This document shows, piece after piece, positions 1 to 11,880 of a stretch of DNA of 64,000 bases. The stretch's first letter is position 1. Each line of letters begins with the position of its first letter. The notes beneath the pieces were generated by a model. It was not told the origin of the DNA and ran no database searches. It worked only from the letters and a program-made list of their open reading frames with translations. The stretch comes from Streptomyces sp. HUAS MG91 (GTDB lineage: Bacteria > Actinomycetota > Actinomycetes > Streptomycetales > Streptomycetaceae), in NCBI RefSeq assembly GCF_040529335.1, contig NZ_CP159534.1, positions 4,960,001 through 5,024,000 on the forward strand, given 5' to 3'. The position numbers were made by a program, and so were the translations under genes.

Positions 1-1
1 C

Positions 2-1753
2 GTCCTGGTCGGCCTGGTCGCGACCTGCGTCCAGCTGTACTCGACGGGCTATCTGCGCGACGACCCGCGCTACCCCAGCTACGCCGCGATCGTCTCCCTG
101 TTCACCTCCGCGATGCTGCTCGTCGTCTACACGGGCGACCTGATGGTGCTGCTGGTCGGCTGGGAAGTCATGGGCATCTGCTCGTACTTCCTCGTCGGCC
201 ACTACTGGGAGACCCCCGAGGCGCGCGCCGCCTCCCTCAAGGCATTCCTCGTCACGAAGCTCGGTGACGTCCCCTTCCTGATCGGCCTGTTCGCGCTCGC
301 CACGGAAGCGGGCTCCTTCCGCATCACGGCGATCCTGGGCAAGGTCACGAGCCAGGGCGGCCTCGACCACCCGACGCTCATCGCGCTGCTGCTGCTCGCC
401 GGAGTCGCGGGCAAGTCCGCGCAGTTCCCGCTGCACACCTGGCTGCCCGACGCGATGGCGGGCCCCACGCCCGTCTCCGCGCTGATCCACGCCGCGACGA
501 TGGTCGCCGCCGGTGTCTACTTCGTCGCCCGCCTCCTCCCGGTCTTCGCCGCCTCGCGGGCGGCCCTGATCGTGCTCGCGGTGATGGCCGGCGTCACCAT
601 GCTCGGCTCGGCGCTCGCCGCGCTCGCCCAGGACGACATCAAGCGCGTCCTCGCGTACTCGACGATCGGCCAGCTCGGCTACATGACCGGCGCCCTCGCC
701 GTCGGCGACCGCGGTGCCGCCGTCTTCCACCTCCTCACGCACGGCGCCTTCAAGGCGCTGCTGTTCCTCGCGGCGGGCGTGGTCATCCACGCCGCCGGCA
801 CCAACTCGCTGGCCGCGATGTCCCGCATGGGCAACCTGCGGGCCCGCGTCCCCGACGCCTTCTGGACGATGACCGTGGCGCTGCTCGCGCTCGCCGCGAT
901 CCCGCCCTTCAGCGGGTTCTTCTCCAAGGAGGCGGTCCTCGGCGCCGCCGAGCACACCGCCACCGGTCACGCCATCGGCGGCCAGCCGATCCCCACCGCG
1001 TCCGGCTGGATCGTCCTCGTCGCCGGTCTGTTCACGGCCCTGCTCACCGCCGCGTACGCGACCCGCCTGTGGCTGCTGGCGTTCAACGGCCGCGGGCCCG
1101 AGGCCCCCGACCACGGCAGGCAGCCGGTCGTGATGAGCGCCGTGCTGTGGATCCTGGCGATCCCCTCCTTCGCCCTCGGTCTGTCCTTCCTGCGGCTGCC
1201 CGACTGGTTCGACGGCCACTCGCTCGCCCCGACGCTGACCACCTCGGTCCTCGGCACCGGATTCGCCCTCGTCGGCGGCCTGGTCACCTACGCGGCCTGG
1301 CGGCACACCACCGCGCTGGCGGCCCGCGCCGCGACCCCGATCGGTGCCGTCGCGATCGACACCGAGCAGGGCGACGGCGGGCTCGTCGAGGCCGAGGCCA
1401 TCGCCAGCCACACCCCGGCCTACGGCGATGTCGCGAGCGCCCCCGACCCGGCCGACCCGGGCCGGCTGCTCCTGGGCCCGCTGCACCGGCACGCCGCCGT
1501 CGGCTTCCACCTGGACGCCCTCTACGCGGCGCTCTTCGTCCGCCCCGTCTGGGCCGCCGCCGCACTGGTCGGCTTCCTGGACCGCACGGTCGTCGACACC
1601 TATGTCCGCGGCGCGGCCGTGGCCCCCGGACTGCTGGGCCGGGCCGTGCGCCGCGCCCAGACCGGAAACGTGCAGACCTACCTCAGCGCACTGCTCGCAG
1701 GCACCGTCGTCCTGGTGGTCGCCGTCGTCCTCGTCGCCACCGCCGGAGCGTGA
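2..1753 (+). CDS. nuoL: NADH-quinone oxidoreductase subunit L, 5' end cut off by the window
   Basis: Proton-pumping membrane subunit of respiratory complex I (antiporter-like subunit with the long lateral helix). The reading frame is open from base 2, so the N terminus, probably some tens of residues, lies outside the window; the first Met codon (113) is internal. The protein is a run of hydrophobic helices with the family signature WEVMGICSYFLVGHYW near the start, then the conserved segment HTWLPDAMAGPTPVSALIHAATMVAAGVY, of which the Lys before the Gln-Phe-Pro-Leu-His run and the Ala-Thr-Met-Val helix are typical of NuoL. The C-terminal part carries an acidic, soluble loop and a last membrane helix. 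It is followed after 6 bases by nuoM. Together with nuoM and nuoN it is the end of a nuo operon; the nuoM sequence looks like the second, smaller nuo cluster of Streptomyces, which is an inference from memory. Confidence 0.95.
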   Translation, partial: VLVGLVATCVQLYSTGYLRDDPRYPSYAAIVSLFTSAMLLVVYTGDLMVLLVGWEVMGICSYFLVGHYWETPEARAASLKAFLVTKLGDVPFLIGLFALATEAGSFRITAILGKVTSQGGLDHPTLIALLLLAGVAGKSAQFPLHTWLPDAMAGPTPVSALIHAATMVAAGVYFVARLLPVFAASRAALIVLAVMAGVTMLGSALAALAQDDIKRVLAYSTIGQLGYMTGALAVGDRGAAVFHLLTHGAFKALLFLAAGVVIHAAGTNSLAAMSRMGNLRARVPDAFWTMTVALLALAAIPPFSGFFSKEAVLGAAEHTATGHAIGGQPIPTASGWIVLVAGLFTALLTAAYATRLWLLAFNGRGPEAPDHGRQPVVMSAVLWILAIPSFALGLSFLRLPDWFDGHSLAPTLTTSVLGTGFALVGGLVTYAAWRHTTALAARAATPIGAVAIDTEQGDGGLVEAEAIASHTPAYGDVASAPDPADPGRLLLGPLHRHAAVGFHLDALYAALFVRPVWAAAALVGFLDRTVVDTYVRGAAVAPGLLGRAVRRAQTGNVQTYLSALLAGTVVLVVAVVLVATAGA

Positions 1754-1759
1754 GCAGCC

Positions 1760-3334
1760 GTGATCGATATCAGCGAATCCGTGATGCAGTTCCTTCTCGC
1801 ACTGATCGTCGTCGGCCCGCTCATCGGCGCCGTCCTCGCCCTTCTGCCGGCCCCGCCCGGACTGAAGGGGAAATCCCCGGACCAGGCCGTGCTCCGCCAC
1901 GGCGTGACCGTGACCGGCGCGATCCTTCTCGCCGCGATCGTCCTCGCGCTGGGCTTCGACCACGACCAGCCGTCCAGGATGCAGGCCACGACGGACATCA
2001 GCTGGATCCCGGCGCTGCACGTGCGGATCCACCTCGGCATCGACGGCATCTCCCTCCCCCTCCTGGTGCTCACGGCGCTGCTCACGTTCCTGTGCGCGCT
2101 GTACTCCTACTTCAAGAGGCCCGCGGGCCCTTCCCCCAAGGCGTTCGTCGCCCTGATCCTGCTGCTCGAATCGGGCACGCTGGCCACCTTCGCCGTGCTG
2201 GACCTCCTGCTCTTCTTCCTCGCCTTCGAGATGGTCCTCATCCCGATGTACTTCCTCATCGCCCGCTGGGGCGGTGCCGAACGGGCCGCGGCGGCCTGGA
2301 AGTTCATCCTCTTCACGCTGCTCGGCTCGGTCGTGATGCTGCTCGGTATTCTCCTTATCGGCGTTAAGTCGGGCACGTTCGACATGATGGCACTCGCCAC
2401 TGACAACGGCCGCGGGCTGAGTACGTCCGTGCAGGTCATCGCCGCTTTGGCGATCGGGATCGGGCTCGCCGTGAAGACCCCGATGTGGCCGCTGCACAGC
2501 TGGCTGCCGGACGCCCACACCGCCGCCCCGACCGTCGGCTCGGTCCTGCTCGCCGGTGTGCTGCTGAAGATGGGTACGTACGGGTTCGTCCGGATCCTGC
2601 TCCCGATCGCGCCCGACGGCTTCCGCACGTTCGCGCCCTACCTCGCCGCCCTCGCCGTCATCGGGATCGTCTACGGATCGCTGGCCTGCCTGAACCTCGC
2701 CAAGCAGGGCGCCAAGGGCGACCTCAAGCGCCTCATCGCCTACTCCTCCGTCGGCCACATGGGCTTCGTGCTCCTCGGCATCGCCTCGATGAGCCCGACC
2801 GGCGTGAACGGCGCCCTGTTCGCCAACATCGCCCACGGCCTCATCACCGGCCTGCTCTTCTTCCTCGTCGGCGCCCTCAAGGACCGGGCCGGCACCAGCG
2901 ACCTCGACACCCTCGCCGAGCAGGGCGGCATGGCCCTGTACGGCAGGGCCCCGCGCCTGGGCGGCCTGCTCGCCTTCGCCGCCGTCGCCTCGCTCGGCCT
3001 GCCCGGGCTCGCCGGGTTCTGGGGCGAGATGCTCGCCCTGTTCGGGGCGTTCCGGCCCGCCGACGGGCTCAGCCGCCCGGCGTTCCTCGTGTTCCTGGCG
3101 ATCGCCGCGTTCGGCACCCTGCTCACGGCCGCGTACATGCTCATCCTGGTCCGCCGGGTCTGCATGGGCCCGCGCCCGCAGCCGACCCCGGCGTTCGCGG
3201 ACGTGCGGGGGTACGAGTTCGCCGCCTGGACCCCGCTCGTCGCCCTCACCGTCCTCGCGGGCCTGTGGCCCGCCGCCCTGCTCGGCCTCACGAACCCGGC
3301 CGTGCAGAAGCTCCTCGCAGGAGGCCTGAAGTGA
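1760..3334 (+). CDS. nuoM: NADH-quinone oxidoreductase subunit M
   Basis: Second antiporter-like, proton-translocating membrane subunit of complex I, 524 residues with about 14 membrane helices. Family marks: the GIDGISLPLLVLTALLT region near residue 100, the conserved Glu in FLAFEMVLIPMYFLI, the Lys in VKTPMWPLHSWLPDAHTAAP, and the LKRLIAYSSVGHMGFVLLGI helix. The GTG start used here sits 6 bases after nuoL; a second GTG/ATG pair at 1781/1784 is possible. The stop overlaps the nuoN start by 4 bases (GTGA), so translation is probably coupled. The N-terminal sequence differs from what I recall for NuoM of the main 14-gene Streptomyces nuo operon, which is why I suspect the accessory cluster. 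Confidence 0.95.
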   Translation: MIDISESVMQFLLALIVVGPLIGAVLALLPAPPGLKGKSPDQAVLRHGVTVTGAILLAAIVLALGFDHDQPSRMQATTDISWIPALHVRIHLGIDGISLPLLVLTALLTFLCALYSYFKRPAGPSPKAFVALILLLESGTLATFAVLDLLLFFLAFEMVLIPMYFLIARWGGAERAAAAWKFILFTLLGSVVMLLGILLIGVKSGTFDMMALATDNGRGLSTSVQVIAALAIGIGLAVKTPMWPLHSWLPDAHTAAPTVGSVLLAGVLLKMGTYGFVRILLPIAPDGFRTFAPYLAALAVIGIVYGSLACLNLAKQGAKGDLKRLIAYSSVGHMGFVLLGIASMSPTGVNGALFANIAHGLITGLLFFLVGALKDRAGTSDLDTLAEQGGMALYGRAPRLGGLLAFAAVASLGLPGLAGFWGEMLALFGAFRPADGLSRPAFLVFLAIAAFGTLLTAAYMLILVRRVCMGPRPQPTPAFADVRGYEFAAWTPLVALTVLAGLWPAALLGLTNPAVQKLLAGGLK

Positions 3335-4869
3335 TCGCCGTCGCCGCGCCCTCCGTGGCGTCCCTCGTCCAGTCCGTCGACTGGGTCGCGATCGCGCCGC
3401 CCGTGATCGCCGCGGTCGTCGCCCTCGTGGTGCTGGTCGCCGACCTGTTCCTGGGGGAGGCGCGCAAGGCGGTCCTCGGCTGGATCTCCGTCGCGGGCCT
3501 GGCCGCCGCCGCGCTCGCGCTGATCCCGCTGATCGGCGACGAACGGTCCACCTTCTGCCTCAAGAACGCCCCGTACGACGCGTGCAGCTTCACGGCGGAC
3601 CGCTTCACGCTCGTCGTGCAGTTCCTCGTCCTCGCGGGCGCCCTGCTCACCGCGCTGCTGTCGATCAGCACGCTCAAGGACGCGAAGAACGCGAACACGC
3701 CGCTCCCCGAAGGGGAGTACTGGTTCCTGCTGCTGTCCTCCGCCGCGGGCGCCGCCCTGCTGCCCGCCTCCCGGGACCTGGCCACGCTCGTCGTCGCCCT
3801 GGAGGTGGCCTCGCTGCCCGCCTTCGCCCTGGTCGGACTCAAGCAGGGCGACCGGCGCTCCTCGGACGCCGCCCTGAAGTTCTTCCTGTCGTCCGTCACC
3901 GCGACCGCCGTCACCCTCCTCGGCGTGAGCTTCGTGTACGCGACCACCGGCAGCCTGCACCTGACCCGCGTCGCCGCGCAGCTCACCCACGTGGACGGCC
4001 AGCTCCACACCCTCGCGCAGGCGGGCGTCGCGCTCACCCTCGTGGGGTTCGCCTTCAAGACGGCCGCCGTCCCGTTCCACTTCTGGGTGCCCGACACCTA
4101 CGTGGGCGCGCCGCTGCCGATCGCCGCCTACCTGTCGGTCATCGGCAAGGCGGTCGGCTTCTCCGGCCTCATCCTCGTCACCGTCGTCGCGTTTCCGTCC
4201 TACGCGGACGTGTGGGGCCCGGCGCTCGCCGCGCTCGCCGCGCTGACCATGACCGTCGGCAACGTCGCCGCCCTGCGCCAGCAGGCCACGCGCGCGTACA
4301 GCGCCGTCCGGCTGCTCGCGTGGTCCTCCGTCGGCCAGGCCGGCTACCTCCTGGTGCCGATCGCCGCGGCCGCGTACTCCGACGACCCGCAGAAGTCGAT
4401 CGGCTCCACGCTCGCGTACGCCCTCATGTACGCGGCCGTGAACCTCGGCGCCTTCGCCGTGGCCGCCCTCGTCGCCCGCACGAAGCCGCTCAACCGCGTC
4501 AGCGACTACCGGGGCCTGTACGCCTCGCGCCCGCTCGCCGCGCTCGTCCTGGGCTTCTTCCTGCTGTGCCTCGCCGGTCTGCCGCCCGGCATCATCGGCC
4601 TCTTCGCCAAGGTCACCGTCTTCTCGGCGGCCGTCGACGCGGGCCTGGGCTGGCTCGCCGTCGTCATGGCGGTGAACGTCGTGATCGCGCTCTACTACTA
4701 CCTCCAGTGGACCGCGACCCTCTTCCGCGCCCCCGAGGGCGAACCGGCGGCCTACCGCTTCCCGGCTCCGCTCACCGCCGCGATCGCCCTGACGGCGGTC
4801 ATCGGCGTGGCCCTCTCAGGAGCTCCACAACTCATCCTCCACTTTGTGGACAGTGGACTGTTTTCGTGA
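3331..4869 (+). CDS. nuoN: NADH-quinone oxidoreductase subunit N
   Basis: Third antiporter-like membrane subunit of complex I and the last gene of this nuo operon, 512 residues. The GTG start at 3331 overlaps the nuoM stop by 4 bases and is preceded by GCAGGAGGCC; the reading frame is open much further upstream, but that part is a shadow of nuoM. Visible family features are FWVPDTYVGAPLPIAAYLSV with its preceding Lys (AFKTAAVPFHF), RAYSAVRLLAWSSVGQAGYLL, and the Lys-containing GIIGLFAKVTVF helix. Residues 60-90 include two Cys (CLKNAPYDACSF) in a loop that is longer than in E. coli NuoN. Confidence 0.95.
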   Translation: MIAVAAPSVASLVQSVDWVAIAPPVIAAVVALVVLVADLFLGEARKAVLGWISVAGLAAAALALIPLIGDERSTFCLKNAPYDACSFTADRFTLVVQFLVLAGALLTALLSISTLKDAKNANTPLPEGEYWFLLLSSAAGAALLPASRDLATLVVALEVASLPAFALVGLKQGDRRSSDAALKFFLSSVTATAVTLLGVSFVYATTGSLHLTRVAAQLTHVDGQLHTLAQAGVALTLVGFAFKTAAVPFHFWVPDTYVGAPLPIAAYLSVIGKAVGFSGLILVTVVAFPSYADVWGPALAALAALTMTVGNVAALRQQATRAYSAVRLLAWSSVGQAGYLLVPIAAAAYSDDPQKSIGSTLAYALMYAAVNLGAFAVAALVARTKPLNRVSDYRGLYASRPLAALVLGFFLLCLAGLPPGIIGLFAKVTVFSAAVDAGLGWLAVVMAVNVVIALYYYLQWTATLFRAPEGEPAAYRFPAPLTAAIALTAVIGVALSGAPQLILHFVDSGLFS

Positions 4870-4961
4870 CAGGACGACAAGCGGACGGACCTCTTTGGTA
4901 CGTTTTGGGGTCGCCTGGTTCAGGCATGCACCAGACAACCCCGATACCCAGGAGCAGCACC

Positions 4962-5435
4962 GTGTTGAGCGGCTTCAAGACATTCATCCTTCGCGGCAAC
5001 ATCATCACCACGGCGGTGGGTCTCGCCGTAGGTACGGCATTCACCGCCCTGGTGACCGCCTTCACCACCGCGTTCATCACGCCGCTCCTGGGATGGGCCA
5101 CCGGCTCCATAGGCGACTACTCCGACGCGATCTTCGAGATCGACGGTGTGAAGTTCCAGTACGGCAAGTTCATCGACGCCACGATCGCCTTCTTCATCAC
5201 CGCGGCCGTCCTGTACTTCCTGATCGTCCTGCCGATGATGAAGTTCCAGGCCCGCATCGACCGCAACAAGCCGGTCGACATCAAGGCCTCGATGCGCGAC
5301 TGCCCGCGCTGCTTCGCCCAGATCCCCGGCATCGCCAGCCGCTGCCCCCAGTGCACCAGCGAGATCGAGCCCGACCAGCAGGCTCTGGAGATCGCGGGGA
5401 TGCTGCCCGAGCAGCAGGTGCAGGAGAAGGTCTGA
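4962..5435 (+). CDS. mscL: MscL-type mechanosensitive channel with C-terminal zinc ribbon
   Basis: Large-conductance mechanosensitive channel family protein of 157 residues, expected in the cytoplasmic membrane as an emergency pressure valve. Residues 1-35 ([23 protein letters not shown]) match the MscL first helix, with RGN and the small-residue AVGxAVG face; the second helix is around residues 65-90. After it comes a cytoplasmic tail with two CPxC pairs (CPRC and CPQC), a zinc ribbon that E. coli MscL lacks and that is seen in many actinobacterial relatives. The GTG at 4962 is preferred over the ATG at 4926 because AGGAG lies 7 bases ahead and the family normally begins here. It is a separate unit 90 bases after nuoN. 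Confidence 0.85.
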   Translation: MLSGFKTFILRGNIITTAVGLAVGTAFTALVTAFTTAFITPLLGWATGSIGDYSDAIFEIDGVKFQYGKFIDATIAFFITAAVLYFLIVLPMMKFQARIDRNKPVDIKASMRDCPRCFAQIPGIASRCPQCTSEIEPDQQALEIAGMLPEQQVQEKV

Positions 5436-5628
5436 CCCGCGCGGCCTACCCGTACGGCCTACACGCGGCCCCCGCCCTCCGGCCGCGCACAAGGGAACTA
5501 GACCTCCTCGTCTGGCGTTGACCAGTACGGGAGGGTCCACTGGACAGGAACACGCGCGACCCGCGCACCAGTGGCCAGCAAGAGACAGAGCAGTGGGTTC
5601 CCCTGCCGCACCACCAGGAGGGCGTACC

Positions 5629-6495
5629 GTGCACCGCCGGCACAACGGGCTGAAGACCGCCGTACTCCTCGGAGGGCTCTCCGCCCTCATTCTCGTCATC
5701 GGGAGTTTCTTCGGTCGTACGGGGCTGATCATCGGCCTCGTCATCGCGATCGGGACGAACGCGTACGCGTACTGGAACAGCGACAAGCTGGCCCTGCGCG
5801 CGATGCGGGCCCGCCCGGTCAGCGAGTTCGAGGCGCCCGCCCTGTACCGGATGGTGCGCGAGCTCTCCACGCAGGCCAGGCAGCCCATGCCCCGGCTGTA
5901 CATCTCGCCCACCGAGGCGCCGAACGCGTTCGCGACCGGCCGCAATCCGCGCAATGCCGCCGTGTGCTGCACGGAGGGCATCCTGCGCATCCTGGACGAG
6001 CGCGAGCTGCGCGGCGTCATCGGGCACGAGCTCAGCCATGTCTACAACCGCGACATCCTGATCTCGTCGGTGGCCGGCGCCCTCGCCTCCGTGATCATGT
6101 TCCTGGTGAACTTCGCGTGGCTGATCCCGGTCGGCCGTTCCAACGACGACGACGGTCCCGGCATCTTCGGGATGCTCCTGGTCATGATCCTGGGGCCGCT
6201 CGCCGCGTCGCTCATCCAGCTCGCCATCAGCCGCTCGCGCGAGTACGAGGCCGACGCCTCCGGCGCGCAGCTGACCGGCGACCCGCTGGCCCTGGCCAGT
6301 GCCCTGCGCAAGCTGGACGCGGGGACGAAGCAGCTGCCCCTGCCGCCCGAGCCGCGGATCGAGACGGCGAGCCACATGATGATCGCCAACCCGTTCCGCC
6401 CGGGTCAGGGAGTCTCGAAAATGTTCTCCACACACCCGCCGATGGCCGAGCGCATCGCGCGGCTTGAGCAAATGGCAGGAGGCCCCCGCCGGTGA
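5629..6495 (+). CDS. htpX: HtpX-like membrane zinc metalloprotease (peptidase M48)
   Basis: Membrane-bound zinc protease of 288 residues that in other bacteria degrades misfolded membrane proteins. Two helices at residues 10-48 anchor it, the zinc-binding motif HELSH is at residues 133-137 after the typical E-L-R-G-V-I-G lead, and a further membrane hairpin precedes the third ligand in [11 protein letters not shown]. The C-terminal [14 protein letters not shown] is also conserved. The GTG at 5629 has AGGAGG 7 bases upstream and gives the usual HtpX length; the frame is open to 5518 but without a good start signal. The gene overlaps the next one by 4 bases, so the two are probably co-translated. 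Confidence 0.93.
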   Translation: MHRRHNGLKTAVLLGGLSALILVIGSFFGRTGLIIGLVIAIGTNAYAYWNSDKLALRAMRARPVSEFEAPALYRMVRELSTQARQPMPRLYISPTEAPNAFATGRNPRNAAVCCTEGILRILDERELRGVIGHELSHVYNRDILISSVAGALASVIMFLVNFAWLIPVGRSNDDDGPGIFGMLLVMILGPLAASLIQLAISRSREYEADASGAQLTGDPLALASALRKLDAGTKQLPLPPEPRIETASHMMIANPFRPGQGVSKMFSTHPPMAERIARLEQMAGGPRR

Positions 6496-6884
6496 AGACC
6501 GTCCTGAACGTCATCTGGCTCGTCCTGAGCGGTTTCTGGCTGTTCCTCGGCTATCTGCTCGCGGGCGCGCTGCTCTGCATCACCATCATCGGCATCCCCT
6601 TCGGCATCGCCGCCTTCCGGATCGGCGTCTACGCGCTGTGGCCCTTCGGGTACACCACGGTCGAGCGCCGGGACGCCGGGGCGCCGTCCTGTGTCGGCAA
6701 TGTGCTGTGGCTGATCCTGGCGGGCTGGTGGCTGGCGCTCGCCCACATCTTCACCGGGATCGCCCTGTGCGTGACGATCATCGGCATCCCGTTCGGCATC
6801 GCCAACTTCAAGATGATCCCGATCTCCCTCCTCCCGCTCGGCCGCGACATCGTCCGCACCGACCAGCCGTTCGCCGCTCGGTAG
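6492..6884 (+). CDS. YccF domain membrane protein
   Basis: Small integral membrane protein of 130 residues built from two similar halves. Each half has a Trp-rich helix followed by the signature [10 protein letters not shown] (residues about 32-44 and 96-108), which is the YccF domain. The function of the family is not established. It starts at GTG 6492 inside the htpX stop (GTGA), so it is the second gene of an operon with the protease, which suggests a role in membrane protein quality or stress, by context only. Confidence 0.88.
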   Translation: MKTVLNVIWLVLSGFWLFLGYLLAGALLCITIIGIPFGIAAFRIGVYALWPFGYTTVERRDAGAPSCVGNVLWLILAGWWLALAHIFTGIALCVTIIGIPFGIANFKMIPISLLPLGRDIVRTDQPFAAR

Positions 6885-7047
6885 GCAGGTCCGGGTCCGG
6901 GCCGCCGCGGATTCCTCGTAACCAGAACTCCTCGCAACCGGAACCGGGCTACTTGTCGTCTTTCAGGGCAGTAGTGGATCAAGGGATCGCGACGTCGTCG
7001 CGGAGTCCCTCCACAGCAACGCCCCATGGAAGAGAGGCAGTCACGGC

Positions 7048-7320
7048 ATGGGCATCATCAGCTGGATCGTCCTGGGCCTGCTCGCCGGTGCCATCGCCAA
7101 GATTCTGCTCCCGGGGCGCGACCCGGGCGGTCTGGTCGGCACCACGCTCATCGGTATCGCCGGCGCCTTCATCGGCGGCTGGATATCGGCCCAGTGGCTC
7201 GACCGCCCGGTCAGCAAGGACTTCTACGACGGCGCGACCTGGGTCTCCGCGATCGGCGGCGCCCTCGTCCTGCTGATCCTGTACCGCATCTTCTTCGGCA
7301 ACTCCCGCGAGCGGCACTGA
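7048..7320 (+). CDS. GlsB/YeaQ/YmgE family membrane protein
   Basis: A 90-residue protein with three predicted membrane helices and Gly-rich faces: GIISWIVLGLLAGAIAKILLPG at the start, GTTLIGIAGAFIGGWI in the middle and ALVLLILYRIFF at the end. This is the transglycosylase-associated or GlsB/YeaQ/YmgE family, linked to general stress in several bacteria but without a defined activity. GAGAGG stands about 10 bases before the ATG. The 163 bases before it and the 191 after it hold no gene. Confidence 0.85.
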   Translation: MGIISWIVLGLLAGAIAKILLPGRDPGGLVGTTLIGIAGAFIGGWISAQWLDRPVSKDFYDGATWVSAIGGALVLLILYRIFFGNSRERH

Positions 7321-7511
7321 CCCGCCGCGCCCCGTCGTGCGCCCCCGCGCGCCGGGGCGCACCCCCCGTTTCCCCAACGGGCCCTCGCACAACCCCTCCT
7401 GAGCATTCGTGAGGCCTCTCCACGGAACCGTGGGGCACGGGCCACCCGTTGTGGAAGCATTGGAGCAACGGGGGAGGTGACAGCGCGGGGCCCGAGCCAG
7501 GGGAGCCCCGC

Positions 7512-10584
<3,073 letters not shown>

Positions 10585-10598
<14 letters not shown>

Positions 10599-11877
10599 CA
10601 CCGACCTGCGCGAGCTCGTCGGCCGCGTGATCGACGGCCGCTATCTGCTGCGCGAGTGGATCGGCGGCGGCGGATTCGGCGCGGTGTTCCGCAGCGAGCA
10701 GTACGTCCTGGGCCGCGCCGTGCGCCCGATCGCCTGCAAGGTGTCCCGGCGCCCCGACCTGACCGAGCAGAGCGCGGGCGAGCTCTTCGCCGACGTCCTC
10801 GTCCTCGCCGACGCCATGGGCGCCATGACCGACCTGGAGGCCCGCCGCCACCTCGTCCATGTCTACGACGCGGGCCTCGCCCGCGATCTCGGCGGCCGCG
10901 CCTACCTCGTCATGGAGTACGTCCGGGGCGGCACCCTCGCCGCCGAGTTCGCCCGGATGGAGCGGGTGCCGCCGCGCCTGATGGTGAAGTGGGCACGGCA
11001 GATCGCGGTCGCGCTGCGCGGGCTGCACCGCCTGTTGCCGCCCCTGCTGCACCGCGACCTCAAACCGGACAACGTCCTGCTCGGCCAGGACCGGGCCGTC
11101 CGCCTCATCGACTTCGGGCTCGCCGCCCGGATGCGCGCCGCGGGCCAGGTCGAGGGCGTCGCCGGCACCACCCGGTACATGGCGCCGGAAACCGCCGGCG
11201 GCGCCAGCCTGCCCGCGTCCGACCTGTACTCGCTCGGCCTGCTGATGTACGAGGGGCTGACCGGACGCCAGCCGTACGAGCATCTGGTCGTCCCCCTCGA
11301 CCTGCCGGACCGGGCGCTTGGGGAGTGGCTCGTGGAGGCCAAGCGCAAGGCCCCGCCGGTGCGCCCCTCGTCCGTGGAGGCGGCCGTGGCTCCCGAGCTG
11401 GACGACGTCGTCATGCGCTGCCTGGAGTTGCGGCCCGGGGACCGGTTCCGCAGCGCCGACGAGGTCATCGCCGCCCTCGACGCCCTGCCCCGGCCCGGAT
11501 CCGGCGGACGGCCCGGTGTCGCAGCGCCGCCGGTACGGGGCCCGGCCGATCTGGCGAAGGCCCGGCGCGCCGTGCGGGAGGGCCGGCCGGCCGAGGCGGT
11601 CGCCCTGCTGCGGGCGGTGCTCGGCCGGGGCGGCGTCCCGCGCGAGTTACTGCCCGCGCTCCTGGCCGAACTGGCGGGGGCGCACACGGAGTTGGGTGAG
11701 CATGCCGCGGCCGCCACGCAGTGGGCGCAGGCCTACGAGTCCGTACGGGCAGGGGCGCGCCCACCGGACGGCCTGAGTCGCGAACGGCTCGCACGCCACG
11801 CGGAGCAGGCGTTCCGCGCGGCGGGCAACAGGTTCCAGGCCGGGCATTTCGCACGGCTCGCGCGGGACGGGGGGTGA
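10585..11877 (+). CDS. Soluble Hanks-type Ser/Thr protein kinase with C-terminal TPR-like region
   Basis: A 430-residue kinase with all catalytic elements: glycine loop GGGGFGAVF (residues ~28-36), Lys in ACKVS, HRDLKPDN, DFG in IDFGLAARM, the GTTRYMAPE activation end. After the kinase domain (to about residue 305) comes a helical stretch with TPR character (LAKARRAVREGRPAEAVALLRAVL). There is no membrane helix and no PASTA domain, unlike the well known PknB group, so it acts in the cytoplasm. The ATG at 10585 lies inside the end of the ClpB-like gene (14-base overlap) with GGGAGG ahead. The likely substrates are the neighbouring chaperone proteins, an inference from the operon. Confidence 0.9.
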
Positions 11878-11880
11878 GGG